Assembly: GCA_963817635.1 (NCBI GenBank)
Contig: CAWFPR010000016.1
Span: 1 to 64,000 of the forward strand
DNA from: CAWFPR01 sp963817635
GTDB lineage: Bacteria > Acidobacteriota > Vicinamibacteria > Vicinamibacterales > 2-12-FULL-66-21
Direction: 5' to 3'
DNA: 64,000 nucleotides
Position 1 is the stretch's first letter. Each line of letters opens with the position of its first letter. Positions 36,139 to 46,497 of the stretch are shown here, piece by piece. The translations under genes and the position numbers were made by a program. The notes under the pieces are model-generated. The model ran no database searches. It worked only from the letters and a program-made list of their open reading frames with translations, and was not told the origin of the DNA.

Positions 36139-36858
36139 TCAGAAGCGCGCGCGAAGACCTGCGCCAATCTGGAAGCCGCCGACGGTGAGTTTGTCGGAGG
36201 CGCCGGCGAGATCGACCGAGCCCCACGTGTAGCGGGCGAGGCCGCCGACTCCGAAGCGCTTGTTGATCATGTAGGCGACGTCCACGCCGAAGTTGGCGCC
36301 GACGGTGCTCTTCGACACGCTGTCGACTGCCACGCTGACGGTCGGGCCAGGTTCGGTCGCGGTCAGCGATCCGGGGATGTCCTGCTTCACGTTGAAGAAC
36401 GAGGGGCCGGCCGACACACCAACGTCGATCTTGTCGGTGACCGGCACCATCCAGACCGCGCTCACATTGACGACATTCTCGGTATGCTTCAGGCCGGACG
36501 CGGCCGAAGCCACCGCACGCGGTTTGTCGTAGAATACAGGGTCCGGGACCGACGCGTTGATCGAGGCGTCCGCCTTACTCGATGTCCAGGAATAGCCTGC
36601 GGCGAGGGCGAGGTTTCGCCACACCTTGACGCCCGCGCTCACGTCGAACAGTCCGCCGCTCTTGACCTTCTGCGAACTCGCGACCGTGCCCGGCTCGGCG
36701 TAGATGTCGAAGGTCGTACTGGTGGCCAGCGTGTGCGAGCCGACCTGCGCACCGCCAGTGAGGTTCACGAAACCCTTGTCGGTCCACATCATTTGCGCGG
36801 CGGCGCACGGGGCGAACGCCACACACATGACGGCACAGAACAATCCTGCTTTTATCAT
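36139..36858 (-). CDS. Outer-membrane beta-barrel protein
   Basis: A 239-residue exported beta-barrel. The signal peptide (MIKAGLFCAVMCVAFAPCAA) is cleaved before AQMM. Amphipathic strands such as GFVNLTGGAQVGSHTLATST, LALAAGYSWTSSKADASINA and KIDVGVSAGPSFF follow, and the chain ends GLRARF, a C-terminal aromatic beta-signal for BAM insertion. The ATG at 36858 starts the signal peptide; the longer frame upstream is unlikely. Fold is similar to the OmpW/OprF-like small barrels. Function unknown. Confidence 0.78.
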   Translation of the reverse strand: MIKAGLFCAVMCVAFAPCAAAQMMWTDKGFVNLTGGAQVGSHTLATSTTFDIYAEPGTVASSQKVKSGGLFDVSAGVKVWRNLALAAGYSWTSSKADASINASVPDPVFYDKPRAVASAASGLKHTENVVNVSAVWMVPVTDKIDVGVSAGPSFFNVKQDIPGSLTATEPGPTVSVAVDSVSKSTVGANFGVDVAYMINKRFGVGGLARYTWGSVDLAGASDKLTVGGFQIGAGLRARF

Positions 36859-36955
36859 CTTCAACTCGATACGCTCCTGGTAGTGCTGAGCCGTCCGCGG
36901 ATGCAGCGGCAAAGTCCGCCTATGGTAGCACGGCCTCGGCAGGTAAAAACCGGCC

Positions 36956-36984
36956 ATGACACCCGGCCTACGTTGTAGTAACAT
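36956..36984 (+). promoter_or_regulatory. Sigma-70-like promoter for lipoprotein 37043
   Basis: ATGACA, 17 bases, TAACAT, followed by a leader of about 55 bases to the ATG. The boxes are weaker than in the other promoters reported here. Confidence 0.4.
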
Positions 36985-37042
36985 CGCTCGTCCGAAGCTG
37001 AGTCCCAGCGGGCCCCAGAAATCACTATCGAGGTTCTACCCG

Positions 37043-38152
37043 ATGCGCCATACGAAGTTCGTGTTCTGTTCGGCCACCGCCTTGCTCGCGCTCGTCGTGG
37101 CCTGCTCGAAATCTCCACAGACCCCTGCGAGCCCCTCGAGCATCCAGCCGTCGTCCGAGGCCGCGGGTCCAGATGGCATCACGCTCAAGGTGCCGGCTCC
37201 GACCACCATCTCGCCGATCAGCAATGCGCAGCCGAATGTGCTCGAGCTCGTGGCCGGCAGGGTCACAGGATTGTTCGACAACTCGCTCAATCCATCGTAC
37301 GAATTCGAAATCAAGACCGCCGCGGGAGCCACCGTGGCTGGCTGCACGACCACAATGCCCCCGATCGTCGGAAGCACGGTGACCTACGTCCCCACCTGCT
37401 CCCTCGATTTCGACGCTCAGCACTCCTGGCGCGTGCGCGCCGTGTACCAGGGCGCTGTCGGCCCGTGGTCGGCAGCGGCCACGTTCAGGACGCCATCGGG
37501 CGGGTACATCAGCGGGAACGAACTCTTCGACCCGCTCACTAATGGCAGAACCGTGGGGACGGCCATCGGGACGCAGTTCATCGAAGGCCGAGGCATCGAA
37601 CTGCTCGGCCACGACAGCCGGGTCACCTACCAGCTGCCTGCACGCTGGAGGCGGGCGAGTTCTCCCTGATGGTGACCGGCATGGACGAGGGGTCTCCTGG
37701 CGACAAGACCAAGGTGATGAGCATGCAGGAAGGCGGGCAGCGACATCACCGACAACGACTACCGCGCCACGATCGAGAAGCGCGGCCGTGACTACTCGAC
37801 CCCCGGAGCGGTCACCTGGCGCGTGATCACGGGCGACGCGGGCGATGAGGGACGCATCTTCGACGGCGCCCGCCTTGCCGTCAACTTCAGCGACGAGCGC
37901 TGGTACTTCTGGAAGTTCACCTGGGGCGGCGGACGCGCCCAGCTCGACGTCCGAGAGGACAGCCCGAGCGGCCGGCTGATCTATTCGACTAGCCGCGGCA
38001 TCGGCAGCCACCCGTATCGTCCGACGCCGCACGTCATCCACCTCGGCCAGCCGGTCGGCCGGGCCGGCCCGCAGGACGCGAGCATCCCGGGCGCCATCTA
38101 CAAGAACGTCTGGGTGTCGAGCCGCCCGCGCCCGGCGTTCCCGGGCGAGTAA
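37043..38152 (+). CDS. Lipoprotein with fibronectin-like and lectin-like domains, frameshifted
   Basis: About 369 residues. The signal peptide ends in lipobox LALVVACSK. Next comes a threonine/serine/proline linker and a beta-sandwich (YEFEIKTAAGATVAGC ... HSWRVRAVYQGAVGPWSAAA) like the repeats of the lipoprotein at 34,882. The frame changes near 37,640 and back near 37,735. The C-terminal domain (RATIEKRGRDYSTPGAVTWR, WYFWKFTWGGGRAQLDVRED, YKNVWVSSRP) resembles a concanavalin-like jelly roll, which often binds or cuts polysaccharide; no catalytic glutamate pair was recognised. The pair of related lipoproteins suggests a surface role next to the glycan genes. Confidence 0.65.
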
Positions 38153-38244
38153 GGAATCAGGGACAAGTGGAGGAGGGGCGCTCGATCCCTTCTCCTTTGT
38201 CCCTCCGGCGTCCGTCCCGCGTGCTAACATTGGACGCTAAGTCC

Positions 38245-39415
38245 ATGGCTACGAATACTTTTCGCCTGCAGTACCTCGCCAGAGCGGCCGCAGGCGTCCC
38301 CCGAGACCTCGTCAATACCTTCGTCAGCGCGAAGGTCCACCCCATCCGTCCCACGGTGCTTATTTACAACTGCACCTGGGTCTGCGACGCCAAGTGCACG
38401 ATGTGCAGCAACTGGAAGTGGGGCGACCGGAAGACGGACATGACGCTCGCCCAGCTCGAGCCGGTCGTGGCCAGCCCGTTCTGGGGCGCCGTTGAGAATC
38501 TCAACATCTCGGGGGGCGAACCGACGACGCGCAACGATCTGCCGGAGATGGTGGAGCTGTTCCACCGCCACCTCCCGCGCCTGCGCAAGATCGGGATCAA
38601 CACCACCGGCCTGACGCCGAAGCGCGCGATTCCGATGCTCACCCGCATCGTCGAGTTCTGCGCGAAACAGCGGAATCCTGATCAGCATCCGCGTGTCGCT
38701 CGACGGTATCGGCGACGTGCACGACCAGGTGCGGGTCGTCAAGAACGGCTTCGACAAGGCCCTCCAGACCATCGAGGCCATGCAGGTCCTGGCGAAGAAG
38801 CACGACAACTTCTCGTTCGGGATCGCCTCCACGATCTTCGCGACCAATCTCAACGACGCAGAGAACATCCTGGCCTGGGCGCGGACGAAAGGGCTCGACG
38901 TCGTCTTCAACATGCTCCGCTTCACCGACGCGATGCTGCACAACAAGGAACTCGAGGAGCAGATCGGCTTCAAGCAGCGCGAGGAAGAGTTCATGCGCAA
39001 GTTCTTCCTCGACCGCGTCCAGGAAGAGTCCGTGCTGAGCGGGCAGGCCTTCCTGTACCTGCACTACGCCGACATGATCGCGAACGGGTATCACCGGACG
39101 ATGCCGTGCCCGTTCCAGAGCCAGGGCCTGCTGCTCAACCCGAACGGCGATCTGCACTACTGCGAGAACTCGGAGAAGCTCGGCAACGTGCTCGACGATT
39201 CCGCCGAGTCGCTGTATTTCAAGGCGGAGAGCCTCCTGCACCGCGAGCACCTGAAGGACCAGGTATGCCCCACCTGCCTCAGCCCGTGCCAGGTGAACGT
39301 CGGCGCGATGAAGCAGTTCGTGCCGTATGCGAAGTTCCTGAAGCGTGCCTACGACGTCAAGCGCGATCCGGAACGGCACCTGGAGACCGTGCCGGCCGGC
39401 GAACATGTCAGGTAG
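38245..39415 (+). CDS. Radical SAM/SPASM protein, one frameshift
   Basis: About 389 residues. The radical SAM cluster motif is CDAKCTMC (CxxxCxxC) near residue 46, followed by LNISGGEPTTRNDLPEMVEL, the GGEP box. Near 38,668 one base shifts the frame, after which ISIRVSLDGIGDVHDQVRV continues. The C-terminus has a SPASM-like auxiliary iron-sulfur site: CPFQSQGLLLNPNGDLHYCE and CPTCLSPCQVN. The start ATG 38245 gives MATNTFRLQYLARAAAGVPR. Related proteins act in surface glycan or lipid modification, or peptide maturation; the substrate is unknown. It sits directly upstream of the second UPF0104 gene. Confidence 0.85.
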
Positions 39416-39420
39416 ACCCG

Positions 39421-39472
39421 TACCTCTACCTTCTACCATTTACCATTTACCTTCTACCGTTTACCTTCTTCC
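39421..39472. repeat. Short tandem repeat (TTTACCTTCTACC type)
   Basis: Interrupted copies of TACCTTCTACC and TTTACCATTTACC fill the 52 bp between the radical SAM stop and the next start. The tract translates as YLLPFT-type text in one frame. It may vary in length and so alter coupling of the two genes. Confidence 0.65.
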
Positions 39473-40415
39473 TTGACACGTATCTTCCGTGTCGTCGTCG
39501 CGATTGCCCTCACGGCCTTCGTCGTCTACCAGTCCGACCCGTCGGAAATCCTCCACGCGAGCGCGCGAGCCGACCTCCGGTGGATCGGCTTCGCCATCGC
39601 GCTCGTGCTCGTCGACCGCACGCTGATGGCGCTCCGGTGGATCGATCTCCTGGGCGCGCTGACGCCCGGTTCGCGCCCTCCGCTTCCCGGTGGTCCTGCG
39701 CATCTTCTTCGTGAGTTCGTTCGTCAGCAACTTCGTGCCCGGCGTCGCGGCGGACATGTACCGCGCCTATGCTCTGTCGCGGCAGGACGTGCGGCTCGCG
39801 GAGTCAACGGCGTCCGTGCTGATGGACCGCGTCCTCGGCGTGCTGTCGATGGTGCTCGTCGGCGCGGCTGCCCTGGCGGCGGCGCCGGACAGCGGGATCG
39901 ATCGCGCGGTCGTGATCGGCCTTGGCGTGACCTTCGCCGGGTGCGCGGCGGCCGCCGCGGTGGTCTTCAGCGAGCGTGCCGCCGCCACGGTGCTGTCGCT
40001 CATCGACGTCGTGCCGGCGGCGGCCGTCCATCGTGTCAGTGCGTCGCTGATGGATGCTGTGCGCCGGTATGCGCGGCACCACGCGGAGCTTTCGCGCGTG
40101 CTCGGGATGTCGATTGCCGTCCAGGTCCTCCGCATTCTTCAGGCGTGGTGCCTCGGCATGGCTCTTGGGCTCACGCTGCCGCTGACTGCGTATTTCGTGC
40201 TGCTGCCGATCATCCTCGTGGTCATGCAGATCCCGATCACGGTCAACGGCTTCGGGACCACGCAGCTCGCCTTTGAGCGACTGTTCGTGCCCGCCGGGGC
40301 GCCGCGCCCGGAAGCCGTTGCCCTTTCGCTCCTGTTCCTGGTCCTTGGCCTGGTCGGCACGCTCCCGGGCGCACTGATGTACGCATCCACACCAGCGGAG
40401 TCGCGCCGCGTATGA
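39473..40415 (+). CDS. LPTA/UPF0104-like membrane protein, one frameshift
   Basis: About 314 residues and at least seven membrane segments. The N-terminal frame (IFRVVVAIALTAFVVYQSDP, FAIALVLVDRTLMALRWIDL) shifts near 39,685, and LRIFFVSSFVSNFVPGVAAD onward continues in the next frame. The family signature positions (VSNFVPGVAADMYRAYAL, SVLMDRVLGVLSMVLVGAAA, VNGFGTTQLAFERLFV) match those of the protein at 33,648. TTG start. The stop overlaps the next ATG as ATGA, so the following membrane protein is coupled. Possibly a flippase or modifier of lipid-linked glycans. Confidence 0.82.
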
Positions 40416-42417
40416 GGGGGATGGTCGGCGGGCTGGCGATTGCCGTCCTCGTCCTCTCGTGGATGATCGGCGGCGCGGTGGGCTGGCTCTATCTCCTCGT
40501 GTTCGCCCTCGCTGCGGCGGCCGGCCTGCCCATCGGATTTGCGCTCTTCGGCCGGGAGCACGGCGCGGGATGGGTGTTCGGCCTGCTCCTCGGATACGCG
40601 CTCACGGCCTTCATCGTGGGTCTGCCGGTGCAGGCAGGCCTTCACACCCGGTGGGCGCCTGTCGTTGCCTGGCTGCTCCTGACGACAACGCTCTGGGCGC
40701 TTCCCCGCCCGGAAGCTCCGCTCGTGGCACTGCCGGCCTGGACCCGGCGTGACACGGCTGGCGCTCCTCGCAGCGCTGACCGTCGTGCCGGTCCTGACCG
40801 GCCCCGCCTTCGTGCGCATCGGATCGCGTGACGGCGAGGGCAACGAGCGCTATCGCGCCTACTTCACGGCGGACTTCCTCTGGCACGTCGCGCTCACGTC
40901 GGAGCTTGAGAAGGCTGCGTCTCCCCCGCGCAATCCGTATCTTGCGCGACGGCCCCTGCACTACTACTGGACGTACCTTCAACGTGCCGGCCGCGGTCGC
41001 CCGCGTCGGCGGCGTGCGCGACCAGATCCAGACGTTCCTTGCCGTCAACGCGCTCGGCGCGGGACTGTTGTTCGTGGGAGCCTTGTTCGTCGCCGCCTGG
41101 TCGGTCGTTCCGCGCGCCGGCCCTGTGCTGGCCGGCACACTGATCGCGGTGCTTGCGGGAAGCGCCGAGGGTGCCTTCGCCATCTGGCGGTTCGTGTCGC
41201 GAGGTGTGCCCTTCGACGGGTTACGCGACCTCAACATCGACGCCATCACATCCTGGTGGTTCCAGACGCTCACAATCGACGGCCTGCCGCGGTCGCTGTG
41301 GTACACGCCGCAGCATGCGATGGCGTGCTCGCTGTCGCTCGTAGCGATCACCGTGGTGGCGCGCGGCGGCCCGATGCTGCCGATGAGCGCGGCAGCGGCT
41401 TCCGGCGTGGCACTCGGGTTGGCGTTGATTTTCAGCCCCTTCCTCGGGGGGGCGTTCGCGCTCGTGTACGGCCTTGCCGCGCTCCGGCATGGCGTGCGGG
41501 CCGGCCGCCTGGCGGTGCCGGCTGTGCTCCGCTACGCCGTCGCCGCCGTGCCCGTGGGCATCGCGTTCGGCTGGTGCATCGCGAGCGGAACCTTCGAGGG
41601 AGCCAGCGGCGCTGTCGCGGTGGGACTATCGCGCCGCGCGATGGCGGCGCCCGTCGCGTTGCTGCTGCTCGCGCTGGGGCCGACGCTTCTGCCGGCCGTC
41701 GCCGGACTTGCAACGGCGGCGCGCCGCTACCCGCTGCATGCGGCGGCCTGCGGGATGGCGACGGCGCTTTTCCTGCTGTTCTTCGTGACGCTCACGAAGG
41801 AGCCGATCTGGATCGGGTGGCGCGCCGGCCAGATCTTCCTCGTCCTGGCGCCGGCACCGGTGGCTGCGCTCCTCGCCGTCATCGACGACACCCGGCGACG
41901 CCTGGCGGCCGCGGCCGTATTCGCCGTCGCGCTCGCGGCGGGGCTGCCGACGACAGCCATCGACTGGTGGAATGCGCAGGACGTCGGCAACACGCGAATG
42001 GGTCCGGGCTTCCATTGGACGGTCGTGGTCTCCAGGGACGCGCAGGCGGCCGTGGACTGGATCCGCGCCAACACCGCCGAGAACGCCGTCGTGCAGATGT
42101 CGATCGGGCCGCGCGGGCGCGAGACCTGGACGCTGATCCCAACTTTCGCCGGCCGCCGCATGGCGGCCGGCGAGCCAATCTCGCTGCTGGCCGCGCCGGA
42201 ATACGACGAGCGCTCGACCCAGGCCGACGCCATGTACAGCGCGACCGACCCGGCAGCCGCGTTTCGCCTGGCCCGCGCCCTGCGACTCGACTACGTCTAC
42301 CTGGACGCCGTCGAACGCGGGGCGTTCGGCGAGGCGGCGATCGCGAAGTTCGACGACGTGAGGTATTTCCAGCGCGTGTTCGCCAGCGGGGCCGCTGCCG
42401 TGTATGCGGTGCGCTAG
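40412..42417 (+). CDS. Large polytopic membrane protein, GT-C-like, two frameshifts
   Basis: About 668 residues. The first frame has several membrane helices (GGAVGWLYLLVFALAAAAGL) to about 40,745. The second gives VRIGSRDGEGNERYRAYFTA and FLWHVALTSELEKAASPP, like the acidic first loop of GT-C transferases. Near 40,975 the third frame begins and stays open to the stop with eight or more helices and a soluble C-terminal domain (IRANTAENAVVQMSIGPRGR, YVYLDAVERGAFG). The two shifts are single-base and the joins are smooth, so sequencing error is likely. Translationally coupled to the UPF0104 gene; probably part of glycan assembly. Confidence 0.7.
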
Positions 42418-42474
42418 GGTGGATTTCGCGTCCTTTTCAGGGCACTATTAGAAGTTCGTGCCCAAGAGTTCTTC

Positions 42475-43893
42475 ATGCCATCAGTGACCATCGTCGGTGC
42501 CGGCGTCGCAGGCCTCACCATCGCGTACCAGCTCGGCCGCCGGGGTTACCAGGTCACCGTTGTCGAGAAGAACGCCGTGGTGGGCGGGCTCGCGCGCACC
42601 TTTCACTACGGCGACTTTCATTTCGACACCGGCCCGCACCGGTTCCACACCGAGAACCCGCGCGTGGCGGCGTTCATCCGCGAGATCCTGAAGGAGGAGG
42701 CGATCGAGATCCCTCGCAGGAGCGGCGCCCGGATGTTCGGGCGATTCCACGAATGGCCGCTTCGGCCGAGCATCCTGGTCGCCATGCCGATCAAGCTGAT
42801 GTTCCAGGGTGCGAAGGACCTCCTCTTCAAGGAAAAGCTCCCGGGCGAGTCGTTCGAGGCGGACGTCGTCAACAAGTACGGACGGACGCTGTACGACATT
42901 TTCTTCGAGCCCTACACCCGCAAGTTCCTGTTCTATTCCCCGTCTGAACTCCATCGCGACTGGGCGCGCGCCGGGGTCAACCGTGCGGTGATCGACAAGC
43001 GGGCGGCCTCCGACAATCTCTGGAGCCTGCTGAAGAACACGCTCATGCCGAAACCGGTGGAGACGATGTTCCTCTATCCGCCTCACGGCGTCGGGCGCTT
43101 CCCGGACCTGCTGGCCGAGGGAATTGTGGCGATGGGCGGCCGCATCATCACGGGAGAGAGCATCATCGGAATCGAAGCTGCCGGCGCGCGCATCGTTGCC
43201 GTACGAACATCCGCCGAGCGGATTGCGTGCGACAACATCGTGTGGACGGCGCCGATCACGACCTTGAACGCACAGCTCGGAATCGAGGGTGTCGATCTCG
43301 AGTATCTCTCCACGATCTTCTATAACTTCGAGATCGGCAGGCCGCCGAAGATGAACTATCAGTGGACCTACTTCGGGGGGGATGAGATCTTCTCGCGAGT
43401 CACGTCTCCGGAAGCGTTCCTGCCCTCGACGACGCCCCCTGGGAAAAGCGGCCTGTGCGTGGAGTTCACGTGCCGCGAAGGGGACGAGCGCTGGCAGCAT
43501 CCGGAAGGGTACACGCAGGAGATCATCTCGGATCTCGTGCGGACGAAGGCGCTCGACAGCCCATCGGATGTCGAGCGCGTGCACGTCGAGCGCGTGCCGT
43601 TCACCTATCCGATCTACAAGCTGAATTACCTCGGCGAGCTTCAGAAGAACCTGCGCGCGCTGGCCGACTACTCGAACCTGCTTCTGGCCGGCCGCTGCGG
43701 GCGGTTCTGGTACAACAACATGGATCACTCGATCGGACAGGGCCTCACCATGGCGGACAAGATCCTCCGTGGCGAGGTGCTGAGCGAAATCGACTCGGCC
43801 GATCGCGAGTTCTGGGCCACCGAAGAGGACGGCCAGGTGCCGATCCGTGAAGAGGAAATCGCCGAACCGCTCGACGAGTCGGTCCCGCGATAA
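42475..43893 (+). CDS. FAD-dependent amine-oxidase/UDP-galactopyranose-mutase-like oxidoreductase
   Basis: A 472-residue flavoprotein. The dinucleotide motif VTIVGAGVAGLTIAYQLGRR is at the N-terminus, followed by VVEKNAVVGGLART and DTGPHRFHTENP, which are typical of protoporphyrinogen-oxidase-like and galactopyranose-mutase-like proteins in capsule loci. The C-terminal FAD segment is NLLLAGRCGRFWYNNMDHSI, then GQGLTMADKIL. The last 30 residues are acidic. It probably acts on a nucleotide or lipid-linked sugar in this locus, but reaction and substrate are unproven. The frame is intact. Confidence 0.85.
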   Translation: MPSVTIVGAGVAGLTIAYQLGRRGYQVTVVEKNAVVGGLARTFHYGDFHFDTGPHRFHTENPRVAAFIREILKEEAIEIPRRSGARMFGRFHEWPLRPSILVAMPIKLMFQGAKDLLFKEKLPGESFEADVVNKYGRTLYDIFFEPYTRKFLFYSPSELHRDWARAGVNRAVIDKRAASDNLWSLLKNTLMPKPVETMFLYPPHGVGRFPDLLAEGIVAMGGRIITGESIIGIEAAGARIVAVRTSAERIACDNIVWTAPITTLNAQLGIEGVDLEYLSTIFYNFEIGRPPKMNYQWTYFGGDEIFSRVTSPEAFLPSTTPPGKSGLCVEFTCREGDERWQHPEGYTQEIISDLVRTKALDSPSDVERVHVERVPFTYPIYKLNYLGELQKNLRALADYSNLLLAGRCGRFWYNNMDHSIGQGLTMADKILRGEVLSEIDSADREFWATEEDGQVPIREEEIAEPLDESVPR

Positions 43894-44033
43894 CGCCCGG
43901 GCACGCATGTCATCCTGGATTCCGCCCCCCTGGCATCGGGCGCCTCCGTCGCGCAGATCAAGTCAAACCACGAGCGCGCGCCAGGGATCATGACTCGCTG
44001 GTCTGGCCGCTCGCCCTGCGAACGGGAACGCGT

Positions 44034-45195
44034 TCAGAAGAGCGGGTGGACGTTGACGAACAGCACCAGGTGCAGCGTGTAGATCATGGTCGAGGCGGTC
44101 AGCAGTGCGAGGTGCTTCGTGTCGCCGACCAGGCTGCCGGCGAGCAGCGGCAGCGGAAACAGAACCGCGGCGTAACGGGCAAGCCCCTGGTCCTGCCCGA
44201 CGAGAGCGGCAGCACGAGCCCGAGCGCGATGATGGCCGCATAGCCGACGTTGAATCGCCGCCAGACCAGCGGCAGCAGCGCCAGCGCGACGACGGCCGAG
44301 AGCATGTTGAGGGTGTCGTACGGGGGCCATCGGATTCGTGCTGAAAAAATGGACCGGCCCGCGCACACAGGGCCCCGGCGAGCCGCACGAGCGCGATGGC
44401 CGGATTACCGCCGGGATAATAGCCCCACCGCTCGATGCTGTGATACCAGGCGAGCGGATCGCCGCTGACCGCATAGGCGTACACGCTGAAGACCGCCACG
44501 CCGGCAGATGCCGCCGCGGCGGCGGCGAGTCCGCGGAGGCGGTCGCCGCGGGTGGGATGGGCAGACAGCCATGCGACTACGAGGAGACCGGGCACCAGCA
44601 TCACGCCGTTGACGCGCGTGGCCGTCATCGCGATACCGGAGAGCGCGGCCCAGCCCCATTGCCGCCGGCGCAGCGCCAGCACCGCCCCCACGAGCGTGAG
44701 CAGGAACAGGCTCTCGGAATAGACCACGCCGAAGAAATGCGCGGACGGAAACACCGCGCAGTACGCTGCCGCACGCAGCGCTCCGTCGCAGCCGAGATCC
44801 AGGCGGGCCAGCCGGTACAACAGGACCATCGCCGCCGCGAACGCCAGCCATGAGATCACGATGCCGGCGAAGTAGAAGTCCTCCTGACGTCCGCCGAGGA
44901 GTCGGCCGCCAAGCCCCATGAGCGTCGGATACAGCGGAAAGAACGCGAGGTTGTTCCGTCCGCCTTCGACATAGCTGTAGCCGTTGCGGGCGATCCCGAA
45001 ATACCACCCGGAGTCGAAGCGCGCAAACGTGTCCCAGAAGGGGTGCGGCCGGCCGAGCACCGTGAAGCCCTGATTGGTGTGCAGCGGCAGCGTGATGTTG
45101 GCGAAGAACGCGATGAAGGCGCTGACGAGGCGGAAGGTGAAGGCCACGAGGAGAATGCGCGCCGTGGTCGGCAGCACGAGTCTGGGCGACGGCAC
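44034..45195 (-). CDS. PIG-V-like mannosyltransferase membrane protein, two frameshifts
   Basis: About 387 residues. The N-terminal part carries the GT-C/PIG-V pattern: FRLVSAFIAFFANITL, then FWDTFARFDSGWYFGIARNG (the WD-x-x-x-x-FD loop), NNLAFFPLYPTLMGLGGRL and FPSAHFFGVVYSESLFLL. The frame breaks near 44,325 and near 44,200; the middle piece (YDTLNMLSAVVALALLPLVW) and the C-terminal piece (GLARYAAVLFPLPLLAGSL, then VLFVNVHPLF) are in two further frames. GTG start. These enzymes use dolichyl/polyprenyl-phosphate mannose. Function in the glycan locus is inferred. Confidence 0.8.
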
Positions 45196-45282
45196 GTCGG
45201 CCTGCGCGCAAATCGCGGCCGGCGTCTCAGGCGTGTCCCTGTTCGGCCCGGGTGACAGGACGTGCGCCCGCCGTCCCGAGCC

Positions 45283-46185
45283 TCACCGGATGAAGCCCCT
45301 TCGCGAGACGCCGCTGACCGTGGTTCCGTCGTAGTCGCTCGAGCAGAGCCACCAGCGCCGCTCGCCGGCCGAGTAGGCGGCCGCGAGGTAGTCCTTGCCG
45401 TCCACCGCCCCGCGGCTGTTATCGGAGAGGTCGATCGAGTCCCAGTACGACGGAACGATCGCACACGCATCGCCCGCCTTCCGGCGGTTGGGATCCGGGC
45501 CAGGGAACGGACAGTGCCCGCCGAAGGCGAGCAGCACGACCGGTGTTCCGATGCGGCTCGATACGATCCGGAACTTCGCGCGATTGTTCCGCACGTCGTC
45601 GAATTCGCTGTCGATTTCGCGCGGGTCGGGGCACGCGGCCTTCGAGAAGTTCCGCATGATGTGATCCACGTCCGTGAGGCTCGAATCCGAGAACTCCTGA
45701 AGGAACACCGTGGCCATGTCGCCGACTTCCTTCGCCGAGTCGTGCAGCGAAACGGCCGCCGTGCCGGTGACGTCGTGCTGAGCCGACTGCCCCGTTCCAC
45801 ACTGTTCGATGACGTGCAGGGTCAGGGTGACCGTCAGGGGCGTGGCGGCCGCGGCCGGCGCCTGCCACGTGACGCCGGTGCCGGAGCCGCTGAACGTTCC
45901 CGCAGTCGCACTCCAGACATACTGCAGGCGGTCGGCCGCCGTCTCCTGGTCGTGCACGGTCGCGGTGATGGCGATCGCTTCGTTGAGATCCGCGAAACTC
46001 GCCGGCTCACCGGCCCGCGACCCCTGCACGCCGATCGTGTCTATGACCGGCGGGGTATTGCCGAGCGAGGCACAGGTGACCGGCGGAGCGGGCGGGCCGG
46101 GGCTGGTCGGTGAACTGCCGCACGCAGCGAGTATCAGCGCCGCCCCTGCGCACGCGGCGGCTCCGGACCAGCGGATGTGAGGCAC
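45283..46185 (-). CDS. Lipoprotein with Ig/PKD-like domain
   Basis: A 300-residue secreted lipoprotein with lipobox ALILAACGSS. A proline-rich linker leads to an Ig- or PKD-like domain (PVIDTIGVQGSRAGEPASFA, AITATVHDQETAADRLQYVW). The second half (FLQEFSDSSLTDVDHIMRNF, VVLLAFGGHCPFPGPDPNRR, SYWDSIDLSDN) is a domain I do not recognise. GTG start. A clean promoter lies about 150 bases upstream. Its frame is intact, unlike the two other lipoproteins in the locus. Confidence 0.75.
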   Translation of the reverse strand: MPHIRWSGAAACAGAALILAACGSSPTSPGPPAPPVTCASLGNTPPVIDTIGVQGSRAGEPASFADLNEAIAITATVHDQETAADRLQYVWSATAGTFSGSGTGVTWQAPAAAATPLTVTLTLHVIEQCGTGQSAQHDVTGTAAVSLHDSAKEVGDMATVFLQEFSDSSLTDVDHIMRNFSKAACPDPREIDSEFDDVRNNRAKFRIVSSRIGTPVVLLAFGGHCPFPGPDPNRRKAGDACAIVPSYWDSIDLSDNSRGAVDGKDYLAAAYSAGERRWWLCSSDYDGTTVSGVSRRGFIR

Positions 46186-46333
46186 GTCAGCGCACCGCCT
46201 CGAAGGACCGGATGATGAGGCCAGCCACGACCGGGCGTGAGCGGCGAACCTGTCTGCAGACGGGTAGCGCGCTGGAAGTCAAAGCGAGGACCAGGACGAA
46301 CGAAGTGGTGACCATCTGGTTCGGGAGTGCCTG

Positions 46334-46363
46334 ATTATAAGGATTTTTCGAGCGGACCGTCAA
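46334..46363 (-). promoter_or_regulatory. Sigma-70-type promoter for lipoprotein 46185
   Basis: Minus strand TTGACG (46363-46358), 18 bases, TATAAT (46339-46334). The leader to the GTG start is about 140 bases. The text AATCCTTATAAT resembles that of the promoter at 48,842. The surrounding 46,186-46,497 interval holds no gene. Confidence 0.65.
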
Positions 46364-46497
46364 CGCGGCGGACACGCCACGGCGCCCCCCGGTGTGCGCC
46401 TTCCCGGCACAGGTCCTGGTACGCCGGCACGAGTTCCACAGGTCGGTCTTCGTTTCGCGGCTTCCGGGTTGGCCCATCCGGCCGGAGCGATGCCCCG

